This document shows positions 29,426 through 38,173 of a stretch of 64,000 bases of DNA, one piece after another. Positions within the stretch are counted from its first letter, which is position 1. Every line of letters begins with the position of its first letter. The notes beneath the pieces were generated by a model that did no database searches, was not told where the DNA came from, and was given only the letters and a program-made list of their open reading frames with translations. Source of the stretch: Prostheceraeus crozeri (taxonomy: Eukaryota; Platyhelminthes; Polycladida; Euryleptidae); assembly GCA_907163375.1 (NCBI GenBank), contig CAJQUW010000464.1, positions 1-64,000 of the forward strand. The letters are read 5' to 3'. The position numbers and the translations under genes are program-made.

Positions 29426-32196
29426 GTTTCTGTTAATATAAAACCTCTTTTAAAATGATTTTCAACCTTACATCCCCATTACCCATTCAACGATATAAGT
29501 AAGGAAAATATCACAATTGTTGATAGGCATATTTATTTACATTTCCATGACGTAATTTGACATGAGCAAAATGACATAAAACTGGAATCACAAACTGCTA
29601 GCTCACTTAGAGCATCCGCTGAAAATATCGGGCTTCATGCAATATGGAGTCATGCATTAAACACATAAAATCATCCTATATCCGTACCTATTATGGTGAT
29701 TGAACATAAAAATGCAATTAAGTAATTTGCAGCAGAATTGTAAATTAATCTTGTAATGTTTTGACCGGGAATTGGTAGAATAGTTGCAAAAGAAAATGTT
29801 TCATATTTGAGGTTCATAAACTCTTACATGCTCTCAATTTAGCTGATCATTGCTTATATGACAATTATGTGACTTAAAACGAAAATGAAACAAGGTGAGC
29901 TACATAAAACGGAAAATTTGGAAAAACCGGGGTTTGAATGCGTAAATTTGAAATTTTCACATTAGTTTAATTTCGTAAAAAACGGAAAATTGCGATCCCT
30001 GATAACAAGCGTATATAAAATGGCAGTGCAAACGGTTATTCGGAAAGTGCTACTCTGAAATATTCTTTAGATATTTACTTGATGCAGCCTTGTCGATCGC
30101 AAGGGTGCCATCACAGTTTATTGAGTAATATAGTAAAAGATATTTGAAATTTGAATAAAAAACGATTGAACAATCATTCAGCTTATGGGATTTTCTTCTG
30201 ATTAAAACAAATATATTATGGTACGATGTGCTTCCTTTAAAGCTATAGGGCCTACAGAATATAGCGCTTTAAACTGAAGTAAGTGTTCTTTATTCAAATT
30301 TCAAATATGATCGTCTTTCCGCACAATGGTAACCTCGTAGTAGAACAGTAGTTAGGCCTATACATTTGGTAAAATATTCCTACTAAAATTTTACTTTGTA
30401 GGATAACATTCATCAAGATTACAAAAACTGAGCCCTGCTATCCCAAGTAAACAGCAGAAGGGATGGACATCTTTCAAAAACACAATTTTTCATCTACAAA
30501 GAATTTAGCAAATGAAGAAAGCTTTACCACCATGCAATATGACGTTTATATAGTAGCACACATCGAACGATCAGATACAAATAATCTTGATGAAGATCAC
30601 TTTTATCAACGTATATGGGAAATTTCTCTATCCGGATTTGATCATCCTTCATTTGAAAATCCTTCCAAACAGATAACATGCCCACAGCCCGAATGCGTAT
30701 TTCACGTCATCTGGAACACTGTCATTTTGAATCGAACACCGTCGCGCCGTTATCAGTCACATTTTTAAGAATAGAGGTGATGCCACTTTCTCTGTTACAA
30801 TTCAACAGAGAAACATTCACTACTCAAATGAAATTTGAGGCGATGATGCGAGGTCACTCAATAGTATCTATGGTTGGATCACCAGGCGCTTGTCCGAATC
30901 TGATGATCACTTGGACGTTGCGAGTATAACAGACTAATGGGTAAATAAAATTCCAGTAGCTTTCGGGGCTAATTAGCTCAAATAACAAGACAGAAAAACA
31001 GCCGAACGAAGGTCAGGTCTCGAGTCATCGATGCACAGATAAGACGAGCTTGCACAGCCTCAGCAATCAACACCTGTAAAAAGAAGACAACTTTTGTGCT
31101 GATGTGCAGAACAGAATTATCAAACTTAACTACCTCAATTAACATTCCCTGGGTAAGCCTACTCAAAGTTTAAAGGAGAAATCATTCATAGTAATATTAG
31201 GTGTTATAGTAAAGATAATTAAGAAAATTGCTTTTGGATCATTTAATCTTTGACAATTTGGCATGCGATATTCACAGGAATTTTGATAGCAAATGAAGAA
31301 ATTCAGGAGTGGCCGAATTGTGATCATTATCAATTTATTAATAATTTTCTAATCAATGCGCGTAGTATTTATCAATTTCATTCTGATATTCAAGTTACTT
31401 TTTTTTAGAAAAATGTGATTTGCAAATAAAAACGGAGTATGTAGCCTATTGCCGACCGGTTTTGCAACAGTTTATGCGATGAAGATATTCAGGAGCGCTT
31501 GAATTTTTATTATAAAATTGATACATGTAAATTCATTTTGATATCCAAACAGTTTTTTTAAAAATACAATCTACAAACACATACACACATAATATCCTCT
31601 TGTCTCTACTATTTATATGACATCTCTTCAGGTAATTCATGGTGACATATGTGCATACAGCAAACATGTGACCATAATACCTAGGCCTACGATTATATTG
31701 AAAAGTGCGAAGCATGATGTGTAATCACAATGTAATGAGTCAACACAAATTCAGATGAAAGAGTAGCAATGAGTTTGCATTTTGATTGTTTTATACTGGT
31801 CGTAAAGCATGAAGAATTATTGATTAAATTGCACAACTAAACCCATTGTAGGGCTTTAACACAAAACTAGTCTTGTGCGCATAACTATACGGTGTGCATG
31901 TAGCCGTATACAACGTGTAGTTCGTGGTGTAGCATTTATACCTTCAGTGTGCTTGATTATTTTTCTTAAACGACTCGAAATATCAAATTGATGGTACTTT
32001 TTTAAATGTGGCAATTCTGAAATAAATAATTACCACAGGCGATAGCTACAGGTTTTCAATTCAATATAAATTAAAATGGAAATAATGACCTGTTTAAACA
32101 TGTTTCCTTGATAGATGTATCTTTAAGAAACAATAGAAAAATTATACAACTTAAGCAGAAATCGAATAGCAATAATAATTTTCTTTTCACGACACA

Positions 32197-33350
32197 AGTA
32201 GTAAGCAAAACTCCACCACTGGACCGCGCAAGATGGCCGCCGTCGCTGACGTCCCCCCCCTCTGGAACGCCAGAGTGTCGTGGTCGGCCGCCGTGTTGCT
32301 TCGAGTCCGACTCCCCCCCTCTGGAACGACAGAGTGTCGTGGTCGGCCGCCGTGGTGCTTCGAGTCTGACTCCCCCCCCTCTGGAACGACAGAGTGTCGT
32401 GGTGGTCTTGGGCGACCGCCAGGTTTTGTCTTGAGGCTATAGTGTGTGATGTTTTTCGTGCAATCTGATGAATTTTGGGTTGAAAATGGGCTGTTTCGAG
32501 TGGAAGCATCGGATGAGAAAACGGAGGCCAGATTCGGATTCAGCGTGAAATTCTGCATCGGTATGGTGAATTTGAACGCAATCGGAGAGAAAAATTTTCG
32601 CTGACGTCCCCCCCCTCGGGAGAGCTCGCTTCGATTTTTGCTTCCAGTGGACGGATTTTGTCGTGCCATAGCTCGTTTGAAAGCTAAGAGTGAGACAAAT
32701 TCAGTGAAAGAATCGACTTGTTCATATCTGTCTTCGTTTAGATGTGAGACGCCATTTAAGATTTTAGGTCGGAGCTCACCTGAAAAAATCCTAAGTGTCA
32801 GAGTGGCTTTGTATGGGCAAAATTTTGAAAATTTTCCAAAGTGGCGCATTTCGACCTGGGACCTTTACCAAAACATTTTTCATCAAATTTCGCTGACCCC
32901 CCCGACAGCGATCTTCTAACTTTGGTTCTAGTGGACAGATTTTGTCTTACAGCTACTCGTTTGAAAGAGGAGAAAAAACTGCTGGATGACATTTTTTGCC
33001 GCGAGTCAATCGGACCAACCGTTCAAAAGTTAGACCTGTTACAAGATTTTAGGTCGGAGCTCACCTGAAAAAATCCTAAGTGTCAGAGTGACTTTGTATG
33101 GGCAAAATTTTGAAAATTTTCCAAAGTGTCGAATTTCGACCTGGGACCTTCACCAAAACATTTTTCATCAAATTTCTCTGAACGAGGGGGGGGGATGGGG
33201 GGAGTCAGTGAAATTTGATGAAAAATGTTTTGGTAAAGGTCCCAGGTCGAAATTCGGAAGTTTTAAATTTTTCAAAATTTTCACCACACTGGAGCTCTCA
33301 CACTTAGGAATTTTTTCACTTGTGGCATGTTACATGGACATGTGCTGACG
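32197..33350 (+). repeat. Terminal repeat array of E copy B
   Basis: Three units of about 62-64 bp (C-run, TCTGGAACGACAGAG, TGTCGTGGTCGGCCGCCGTG) are followed by about two units of 290-300 bp containing GTGGACGGATTTTGTCGTG, TTTTAGGTCGGAGCTC and TCGACCTGGGACC. The start contains GCGCAAGATGGCCGCCGTCG. CTGACGTCCCCCCC recurs. Copy C has about six long units, so repeat number varies between copies. Confidence 0.8.
33105..33295. repeat. Large inverted repeat at the inner edge of the array, copy B
   Basis: The left arm has AAATTTTCCAAAGTGTCGAA, TCGACCTGGGACC and AACATTTTTCATCAAATTTC. The right arm has GAAATTTGATGAAAAATGTT and GGTCCCAGGTCGAAATTCGG, its near-complement. Between them lies a G-rich loop (GAGGGGGGGGGATGGGGGG), the only place where the array's C-runs turn into G-runs. 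The same structure lies at 52745-52935 in copy C. Confidence 0.75.
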
Positions 33351-33490
33351 GACCAACTTCCCGTGGTCATAAGACAATGGTTGAGGTGTCATATGATAGA
33401 CAATGATGAGACAAATCGTTTGCAACAAACCGCATGTCGCTACGATGAATACTTTCGGAGATAGAGCCATTTTAAGTTTTCTTCCGAGCA

Positions 33491-34103
33491 TATATAAACC
33501 CCCGACAACGTAACTCTGATCACTTCATCGAAAGACGAGGTAAGCGACGGTCGTCGCCCTGAGCTCCCGATATCGGGTGTTTCAAAGGACTCTATCTTTT
33601 GAAGTAGGCAAGCTATCTTCTTACTTCAAAGTTTGTATGATAGAGTTTGATAGTGTCTTTACTACTGATAAAATTTTTTAAAAAGTAGTATGAGTAGTAA
33701 AATGCGGAATTTTTTAAAAATTCTTAATTTTCAGTTTTTTCAAAGTTTTAACATATAGACTAAGGTTTTCAAGTATGCTGAGTTCAAATCTGCTATCAGA
33801 TTTGAAATTTAACTAAGTCTAAGGCACCTTTGAGGGGTTAGATCCCAGCTACTGATCACTACCTTTGACTCGGTGTTGCTGTTACCACTTCGGGGCAGTG
33901 ACAATGATGTCTTCAGCTGTAAAGAGCGGGTATCGGGGAAGATCTCTCACTTCCCTAGTGATCAGTACAAGGCCTTCGGGCTGTCGACGGGATCGAGTGC
34001 CACTCACTATACTCAAATCTATCATTCCTGACTAAGTGTAATGCTTTAGGAATATGACTGTACTACATGATTCCAAACTTATACAAATTTCATTATCTTA
34101 CAG
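33491..34103 (+). promoter_or_regulatory. Leader promoter, first exon and intron of E copy B
   Basis: TATATAAA at 33491 and a TCACTT initiator about 31 bases on (33522) define a core promoter. A short leader ends AAAGACGAG, the donor GTAAGC starts the intron at 33540, and ATTATCTTACAG ends it at 34103, 19 bases before the coiled-coil start codon. The intron carries the perfect inverted repeat TTCAAATCTG-CTAT-CAGATTTGAA near 33785 and a block conserved in all three copies (GTTACCACTTCGGGGCAGTG; GTCGACGGGATCGAGTGCC). Confidence 0.7.
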
Positions 34104-34122
34104 TTAACAAGAAATCTCAGGC

Positions 34123-35289
34123 ATGGCTAATGACAGGAACCGCAAATTCCATATTAAGATGTGTACATGTGGGCGAATCAATCGCAGTGCGGACGCCAAG
34201 GCTCATATCAAGAAGGCGGGCACCGACCACATGATTATCCTGAATAGGGTTGCGTGTGTGAAGTGCAGAGTGTTGAAGGGTGATGAGGATGAGGCGCGTT
34301 TCTACAGAGTGCATGCTGACTGTAGTGGAGGTTTGGTGAATGACGGGCGATTCACGCAGTTGATTGTTAAAGAGAGGGAGCGAATGTTGGCGATCGAGCG
34401 AGAGGGTAAGGTTGAGAATGTTGTTGAGAATGTTGTTGAGAATGATGAGTTGGCGAGAGCAGTTGCGTCGTTGGAGGCTGAGATTGAGCGAAAGAGAGTG
34501 CTTGAGAGTGATGATGAGGATGATGTGGATTTAGATAGGGAGCGTGTGAGGAAGTTGAGCTCTTCGTCGTCGGAGGTGTCAAACATTGTCATCACCGACC
34601 CCCCGAAGAGCTCATCTTCCCCAAAAGTGAAGAGTGGTGGGATTCATATGCAGTCGGCGAGGTGGTTGAAGGATGAAGAGAAGAAGCATGTTTCACAGCA
34701 GATGGTGCATCATTTGTTGGTGAATAAGTATGACAGTTTGAAGAAGGTGAAGGATGAAGTTGTGAAGGAGTTGGATGAGTTGAAAAAGAAGGAACTGAAG
34801 TCGAAGGAGGTAGCGGATGAGAATATACGAATGAGGCGTAGTGTGACTGATTTGAAGAATAAGACGCGAGAGTTGGAAGAGAAGAATGATGAGTGTGAGA
34901 AGAGGGCGAGTGATGCGGAGAGAAGAATTAGAGATGCAGAAGCGAAGTTTGAGGAGATGATGAAGGAGATGAGTGTGTTGAGAGCGAGGAATGTTGAGTC
35001 GGAGAGGAATGTGGCTCGACGGGGTGATGAGAGGCAGGCGTATGAGAAGTTGGAGCGCATGAGGGATGAGTGGAATCGTGTGAATGAGGATCGTTTGTTT
35101 GAGTTTCACATCCCTATTCGGGATAATCATTTGGACGGCGAAGTACTCGTCAATCAAAATCTGCACGAGTCCATCCTATGTTATAACGGCCATCCGACGA
35201 AAAAATGTCTCCATGCCAGCCTGAGAATGCGCGGCCATCTGCACAAATTTTCTATTCGGAAGCGCGCGAGACTGCCAAAGGATGGCTAA
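34123..35289 (+). CDS. Element E zinc-binding coiled-coil protein, copy B
   Basis: 388 aa. The N-terminus has a cysteine/histidine cluster: KMCTCGRINRSADAKAHIKK, then HMIILNRVACVKCRVLKG and VHADCSGG, suggesting a zinc-binding domain of about 65 residues. There follow acidic and serine-rich linkers (ESDDEDDVDLDRER; KLSSSSSEVSN), a long coiled coil (EVVKELDELKKKELKSKEVA; RELEEKNDECEKRASDAERR) and a basic tail ending RKRARLPKDG. Codons favour G-rich forms (GAG, TTG), unlike the AT-rich polymerase. Start 34123 follows the leader intron. A 60-nt intron (35294-35353) lies just after the stop, then a histone-type module. Function is unknown; DNA binding or assembly is possible. Confidence 0.8.
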   Translation: MANDRNRKFHIKMCTCGRINRSADAKAHIKKAGTDHMIILNRVACVKCRVLKGDEDEARFYRVHADCSGGLVNDGRFTQLIVKERERMLAIEREGKVENVVENVVENDELARAVASLEAEIERKRVLESDDEDDVDLDRERVRKLSSSSSEVSNIVITDPPKSSSSPKVKSGGIHMQSARWLKDEEKKHVSQQMVHHLLVNKYDSLKKVKDEVVKELDELKKKELKSKEVADENIRMRRSVTDLKNKTRELEEKNDECEKRASDAERRIRDAEAKFEEMMKEMSVLRARNVESERNVARRGDERQAYEKLERMRDEWNRVNEDRLFEFHIPIRDNHLDGEVLVNQNLHESILCYNGHPTKKCLHASLRMRGHLHKFSIRKRARLPKDG

Positions 35290-35388
35290 CTTGGTAAGTA
35301 AAAAGTAAATAAGATAGTATATCCTATTCTAATACATATCATTTTCATTGCAGATCTTTGCCCGCCTTCACCACCCCATCACGTCACT

Positions 35389-35529
35389 CCCGAGAACGAA
35401 CCATCGGCTCTCTTAAGGGCCACCTAGGGGCAAGACATGATAGAACCTCCACGCGGTTTGCCCTGGGCAGTCTTTGGACTGGCGAATACTATCATTAAGT
35501 TGAATCTGCTATCAGTCAACTACAACGTT
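35389..35529 (+). terminator. Histone-type 3' end module 1, copy B
   Basis: The stem-loop GGCTCTCTTAAGGGCC is at 35406-35421, followed by ACCTAGGGGCAAGACATGAT. It lies about 50 bases into the exon after the 3'-UTR intron of the coiled-coil gene. Downstream hairpins are CAGTC-TTTG-GACTG and AAGTTGA...GTCAACT. The next promoter (35547) starts right after the module. Confidence 0.7.
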
Positions 35530-35546
35530 GCGTCGCGTTAGAGGGG

Positions 35547-35577
35547 TATATAAACCAATGCCTCTCATTTCATTTCA
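35547..35577 (+). promoter_or_regulatory. TATA promoter of the 88-aa gene, copy B
   Basis: GGGGTATATAAACC gives TATATAAA at 35547-35554; TCATTTCATTTC initiators lie 25-30 bases on, and the start codon follows at 35586. The untranslated leader would be about 10 bases. Confidence 0.7.
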
Positions 35578-35585
35578 TTTCAATC

Positions 35586-35852
35586 ATGCAGACGCCGAAC
35601 AGTCAAGTCAGCTCTCCTCGCGGACCGCAGTTAAGGCCGCGAAATATATTTGAGGAGTTTGTCAGGCTAGAGGAGCAAGACAGAGTCCACAATAATCTTG
35701 CTCGGATTGGCAATCCGATGACAGCAACTGCTGTCAATCCAACGGAATGGCGCTACATTCCACTTTTTAGCCATGTACCAGTTAGTGTGGAATTCGAAAG
35801 TGCTACCAAAGAGAGAGTCAAAGACTCTCTCAGCAGAATTGGTAGGGTGTAA
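35586..35852 (+). CDS. Element E 88-aa protein, copy B
   Basis: 88 aa, beginning MQTPNSQVSSPRGPQLRPRN, with FEEFVRLEEQDRVHNNLARI, PTEWRYIPLFSHVPVSVEF and a terminal KERVKDSLSRIGRV. It is almost identical to copy C and clearly related to copy A; length and frame are kept in all three. It has its own TATA promoter, and a histone-type module starts 14 bases after the stop. The short intronless unit with a very short leader resembles a replication-dependent histone gene in layout, although the protein is not a histone. Function is unknown. Confidence 0.8.
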   Translation: MQTPNSQVSSPRGPQLRPRNIFEEFVRLEEQDRVHNNLARIGNPMTATAVNPTEWRYIPLFSHVPVSVEFESATKERVKDSLSRIGRV

Positions 35853-35865
35853 GATGACGTTACTC

Positions 35866-36005
35866 CCGAGAACGAACCACCGGCTCTCTTAAGGGCCACC
35901 ATGGGGCAAAATTTGATAGAACCTCCTCGCGGTTTGCCCTGGGCAGTCTTCGGACTGGCGAATACTATCATTAAGTTGAATCTGCTATCAGTCAACTTGA
36001 ACGTT
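35866..36005 (+). terminator. Histone-type 3' end module 2, copy B
   Basis: The stem-loop GGCTCTCTTAAGGGCC is at 35882-35897, followed by ACCATGGGGCAAAATTTGAT. The downstream hairpin is CAGTC-TTCG-GACTG, a UUCG-type tetraloop. It lies directly after the stop of the 88-aa gene. Confidence 0.7.
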
Positions 36006-36118
36006 ATGCAGTCGATTGCTATCCCTGAAGCATTCTGATTCGCTGTTGAGCAATTCATTGTTGAAAACCCTATGTAAGCCAGAAGATTGTAGCGCTTCTC
36101 ATTCAATTTCAAGTCACG

Positions 36119-36373
36119 ATGGAAGCGACATCTGCCGACAACATTCCCGTCTTCATCGATGAAGACAATGCTATTCCCGAGTTCGTCATCCTCGACGAGT
36201 GGGATGAAGAGGATGATAAGAAGGGGAAGATCGAGAAGATTGTTTGGACGGATGGGGTGTGGACTCCAAATACCACTCGCATCCGAAAGGTGCCAGATGC
36301 ACCAGCACGACCTCGGCGGTATAGGGTCTATGACAACCTAACCGTCATACCCATTGACTATTCCAGCCAATAG
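36119..36373 (+). CDS. Element E 84-aa acidic protein, copy B
   Basis: 84 aa, starting MEATSADNIPVFIDEDNAIP. The N-terminal half is strongly acidic (EFVILDEWDEEDDKKGKIEK) and the C-terminal half basic (TTRIRKVPDAPARPRRYRVY), ending LTVIPIDYSSQ. No known domain is recognised. It is whole and nearly identical to copy C (55740). The upstream CTATGTAAGC corresponds to the CTATATAAGC box of copy C, with TCATTCAATT as initiator. A histone-type module follows about 17 bases after the stop. An acidic/basic layout suggests a protein-interaction or chaperone-like role, but this is not shown. Confidence 0.75.
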   Translation: MEATSADNIPVFIDEDNAIPEFVILDEWDEEDDKKGKIEKIVWTDGVWTPNTTRIRKVPDAPARPRRYRVYDNLTVIPIDYSSQ

Positions 36374-36390
36374 TCAACTTAAATTCACAC

Positions 36391-36530
36391 CCCGAGAACG
36401 AACCATCGGCTCTCTTAAGGGCCACCATGGGGCAAGACATGATAGAACCTCCTCGCGGTTTGCCCTGGGCAGTCTTCGGACTGGCGAATACTATCATTAA
36501 GTTGAATCTGCTATCAGTAAACTTGAACGT
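36391..36530 (+). terminator. Histone-type 3' end module 3, copy B
   Basis: The stem-loop GGCTCTCTTAAGGGCC is at 36408-36423, followed by ACCATGGGGCAAGACATGAT. The downstream hairpin CAGTC-TTCG-GACTG is kept. It lies after the 84-aa gene. Confidence 0.7.
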
Positions 36531-37328
36531 TGCAAATGAAGTTCGGTGTAATACTTCCTTTCGACAGGCGTTCCTGTAAAGGGCGGCGGTGAAACCCGTA
36601 GCTATGTATACCGCAAGGGACATTCGGCAATGGTCAATCTTGTTTAACCTCTCTGAGTCATGTTTGCAAGTGATTGCCTCTGTCTCAACGTATTATGCAT
36701 TCGCGCCAGGGCGACATTTAGCCAACTGTCGAAGGTTGCCTAAAATTTTCCATTGCATACGTTATGAGAACCATGAGTTCTACCTGTCTCTATCAATGAG
36801 ACGAATTGATGAATAGAATGAAATGGGAGGACACTCACGCGCCACACGCAACATAACACACTTCTCTCTTTCGTAGTCTAACAAGCTCTTTACACATGGA
36901 TCGCAGTCGATTGCTATCCCTGTATAAGTGTAAGCTATCTTAATTTTATTTAACACTATTTCATCTATTATCATCATCATCGTCCATATGAAATGTTTTA
37001 AGATTTACAAGTTAGACCGAGCGTGCTACTATTTCCAAATGAAAAAGTATACATGGTTAAATCATCCACTTAAGCCCATCCGTAGTCTAACAAGCTCTTT
37101 ACACATGGATCGCAGTCGATTGCTATCCCTGTATCAGAAGTGTAAGCTATCTTAATTTTATTTGACACTATTTCATCTATCATCATCGTCCATATGAAAT
37201 GTTTTAAGATTTACAAGTTAGACTAAGCGTGCTACTATTTCCAAATGAAAATGTATACATGGTTAAATCATCCACTGAAGCCCCGTTCAAGTAAGTCAGT
37301 ATGAAAGGAAAGATAATACGAAATAAAA
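36531..37328. other. Noncoding block of element E with a 209-bp direct repeat, copy B
   Basis: About 800 bases between the third 3' module and the small minus-strand gene. It contains TTCCTGTAAAGGGCGGCGG, then a unit starting CGTAGTCTAACAAGCTCTTT at 36872 that repeats at 37081 with CAGTCGATTGCTATCCCTGT and GTGCTACTATTTCCAAATGA. The arrangement is the same in copy C and inverted in copy A. There are no convincing frames. The strong conservation of a noncoding block suggests a replication, regulatory or RNA role, which I cannot specify. Confidence 0.6.
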
Positions 37329-37333
37329 ATTTA

Positions 37334-37726
37334 TTATGGCATGTATTTCAAAAGGTCTTCATCGTCAATATCGTCCCAGAGTCTGGCTTCACATAGATAA
37401 CAAAAACAGTTCACTTGCTTTAATCGTTTTTCCACTGCGAGCCTCACTTTGTCAATATACTCCCACTCCGCCATAGTTCGTGGCTGGGAGTTAGGGGTGT
37501 ACCACTCCCATAATTGGTGGAGGAACTTGGTGCTGGTGATCTCCATCACATCGTCAGTATCGTACTGGAGATACTTCCACCTCACGCCTGTTAAGTTGGG
37601 ACACTCCTTCTCACATACACTCTCTTCGTTGTCCGCTGGTAATGACACCTCTACCTTCGTTGGAGCGTTTGGTGTTGAGGATGGAGAAGAGAATTTTGTG
37701 TTTGGTGTTGTCGGAGGGCTTGTCAT
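37334..37726 (-). CDS. Element E small minus-strand protein, copy B
   Basis: 130 aa. The N-terminus MTSPPTTPNTKFSSPSS is serine/proline-rich and disordered. The conserved core reads LTGVRWKYLQYDTDDVMEIT, LHQLWEWYTPNSQPRTMAEW and EKRLKQVNCFCYLCEARLWD, ending DDIDDEDLLKYMP. The CFC..C cluster might bind zinc. Its stop overlaps a minus-strand poly(A) signal (TAATAAA), so unlike its plus-strand neighbours it ends in the ordinary way. It diverges much more from copy C (145 aa) than the genes to its left do. No family was recognised. Confidence 0.7.
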   Translation of the reverse strand: MTSPPTTPNTKFSSPSSTPNAPTKVEVSLPADNEESVCEKECPNLTGVRWKYLQYDTDDVMEITSTKFLHQLWEWYTPNSQPRTMAEWEYIDKVRLAVEKRLKQVNCFCYLCEARLWDDIDDEDLLKYMP

Positions 37727-37823
37727 GTTGACTGTGAATAATAACTTTGAAATGTTTTCTAATTCTTAAGTATCAACAAGCAACCAATCAGAATGAACAG
37801 CCAATGAATGATGAATACGAAAG

Positions 37824-38173
37824 TATATATGTAAAGTGACATTCGTGTCATTTCACTCTGTCTTTGTGACATATAAGTGAAGTGTTCTCTGACGAATTCT
37901 ATATTTGAGGCGTACAAGTGAACTGCTCTCTCGTGAAGTCTCTATCTTGTTGAAGTATCAACCTTAAACTCGATTTCGTTGAAATGGTAAGTTAAAGATT
38001 TCCTCTCTCATCTCCCTCAAACGTGTGGCTAATAGCATCTTCCTCAATTTCAGGCATCAACTTCATCACCAACGCCCTCCCTTCTCGAGGAAAGTTTAGA
38101 GTTGTTGAGTCAAAGTAGGTTGTAACAATACACTGAGACTTGAACAGAGATGATAGAATGATTTCTCTTTCAG
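37824..38173 (+). promoter_or_regulatory. Promoter and 5' introns of the polymerase gene, copy B
   Basis: AAAGTATATATGTAAAG is the TATA region, with TCATTTCACTC about 30 bases on. The start codon lies exactly at the exon edge (ATG then GTAAGT at 37987). Two small introns (37987-38053 and 38115-38173) end in TTTCAG, as in copy C. The arrangement is shared by both copies and so is native to the element. Confidence 0.65.

Larger units (their letters stand above)
27023..32196. other. Host intergenic or intronic sequence, no supported gene
   Basis: Five kilobases of AT-rich DNA with only short open frames. None has flanking splice sites, codon bias or motifs that convince. The frame at 30463-30768 (MDIFQKHNFSSTKNLANEES) is the longest; its tail contains CPQPECVFHVIWNT, but nothing supports it further. 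Two repeat features are listed separately. No transfer RNA or other RNA gene was recognised. Confidence 0.5.

Noticed and set aside
30463-30768. 101-codon frame in host sequence with a CPQPEC motif
   Set aside because: No splice sites, no upstream promoter, no family resemblance; length is compatible with chance in AT-rich DNA.
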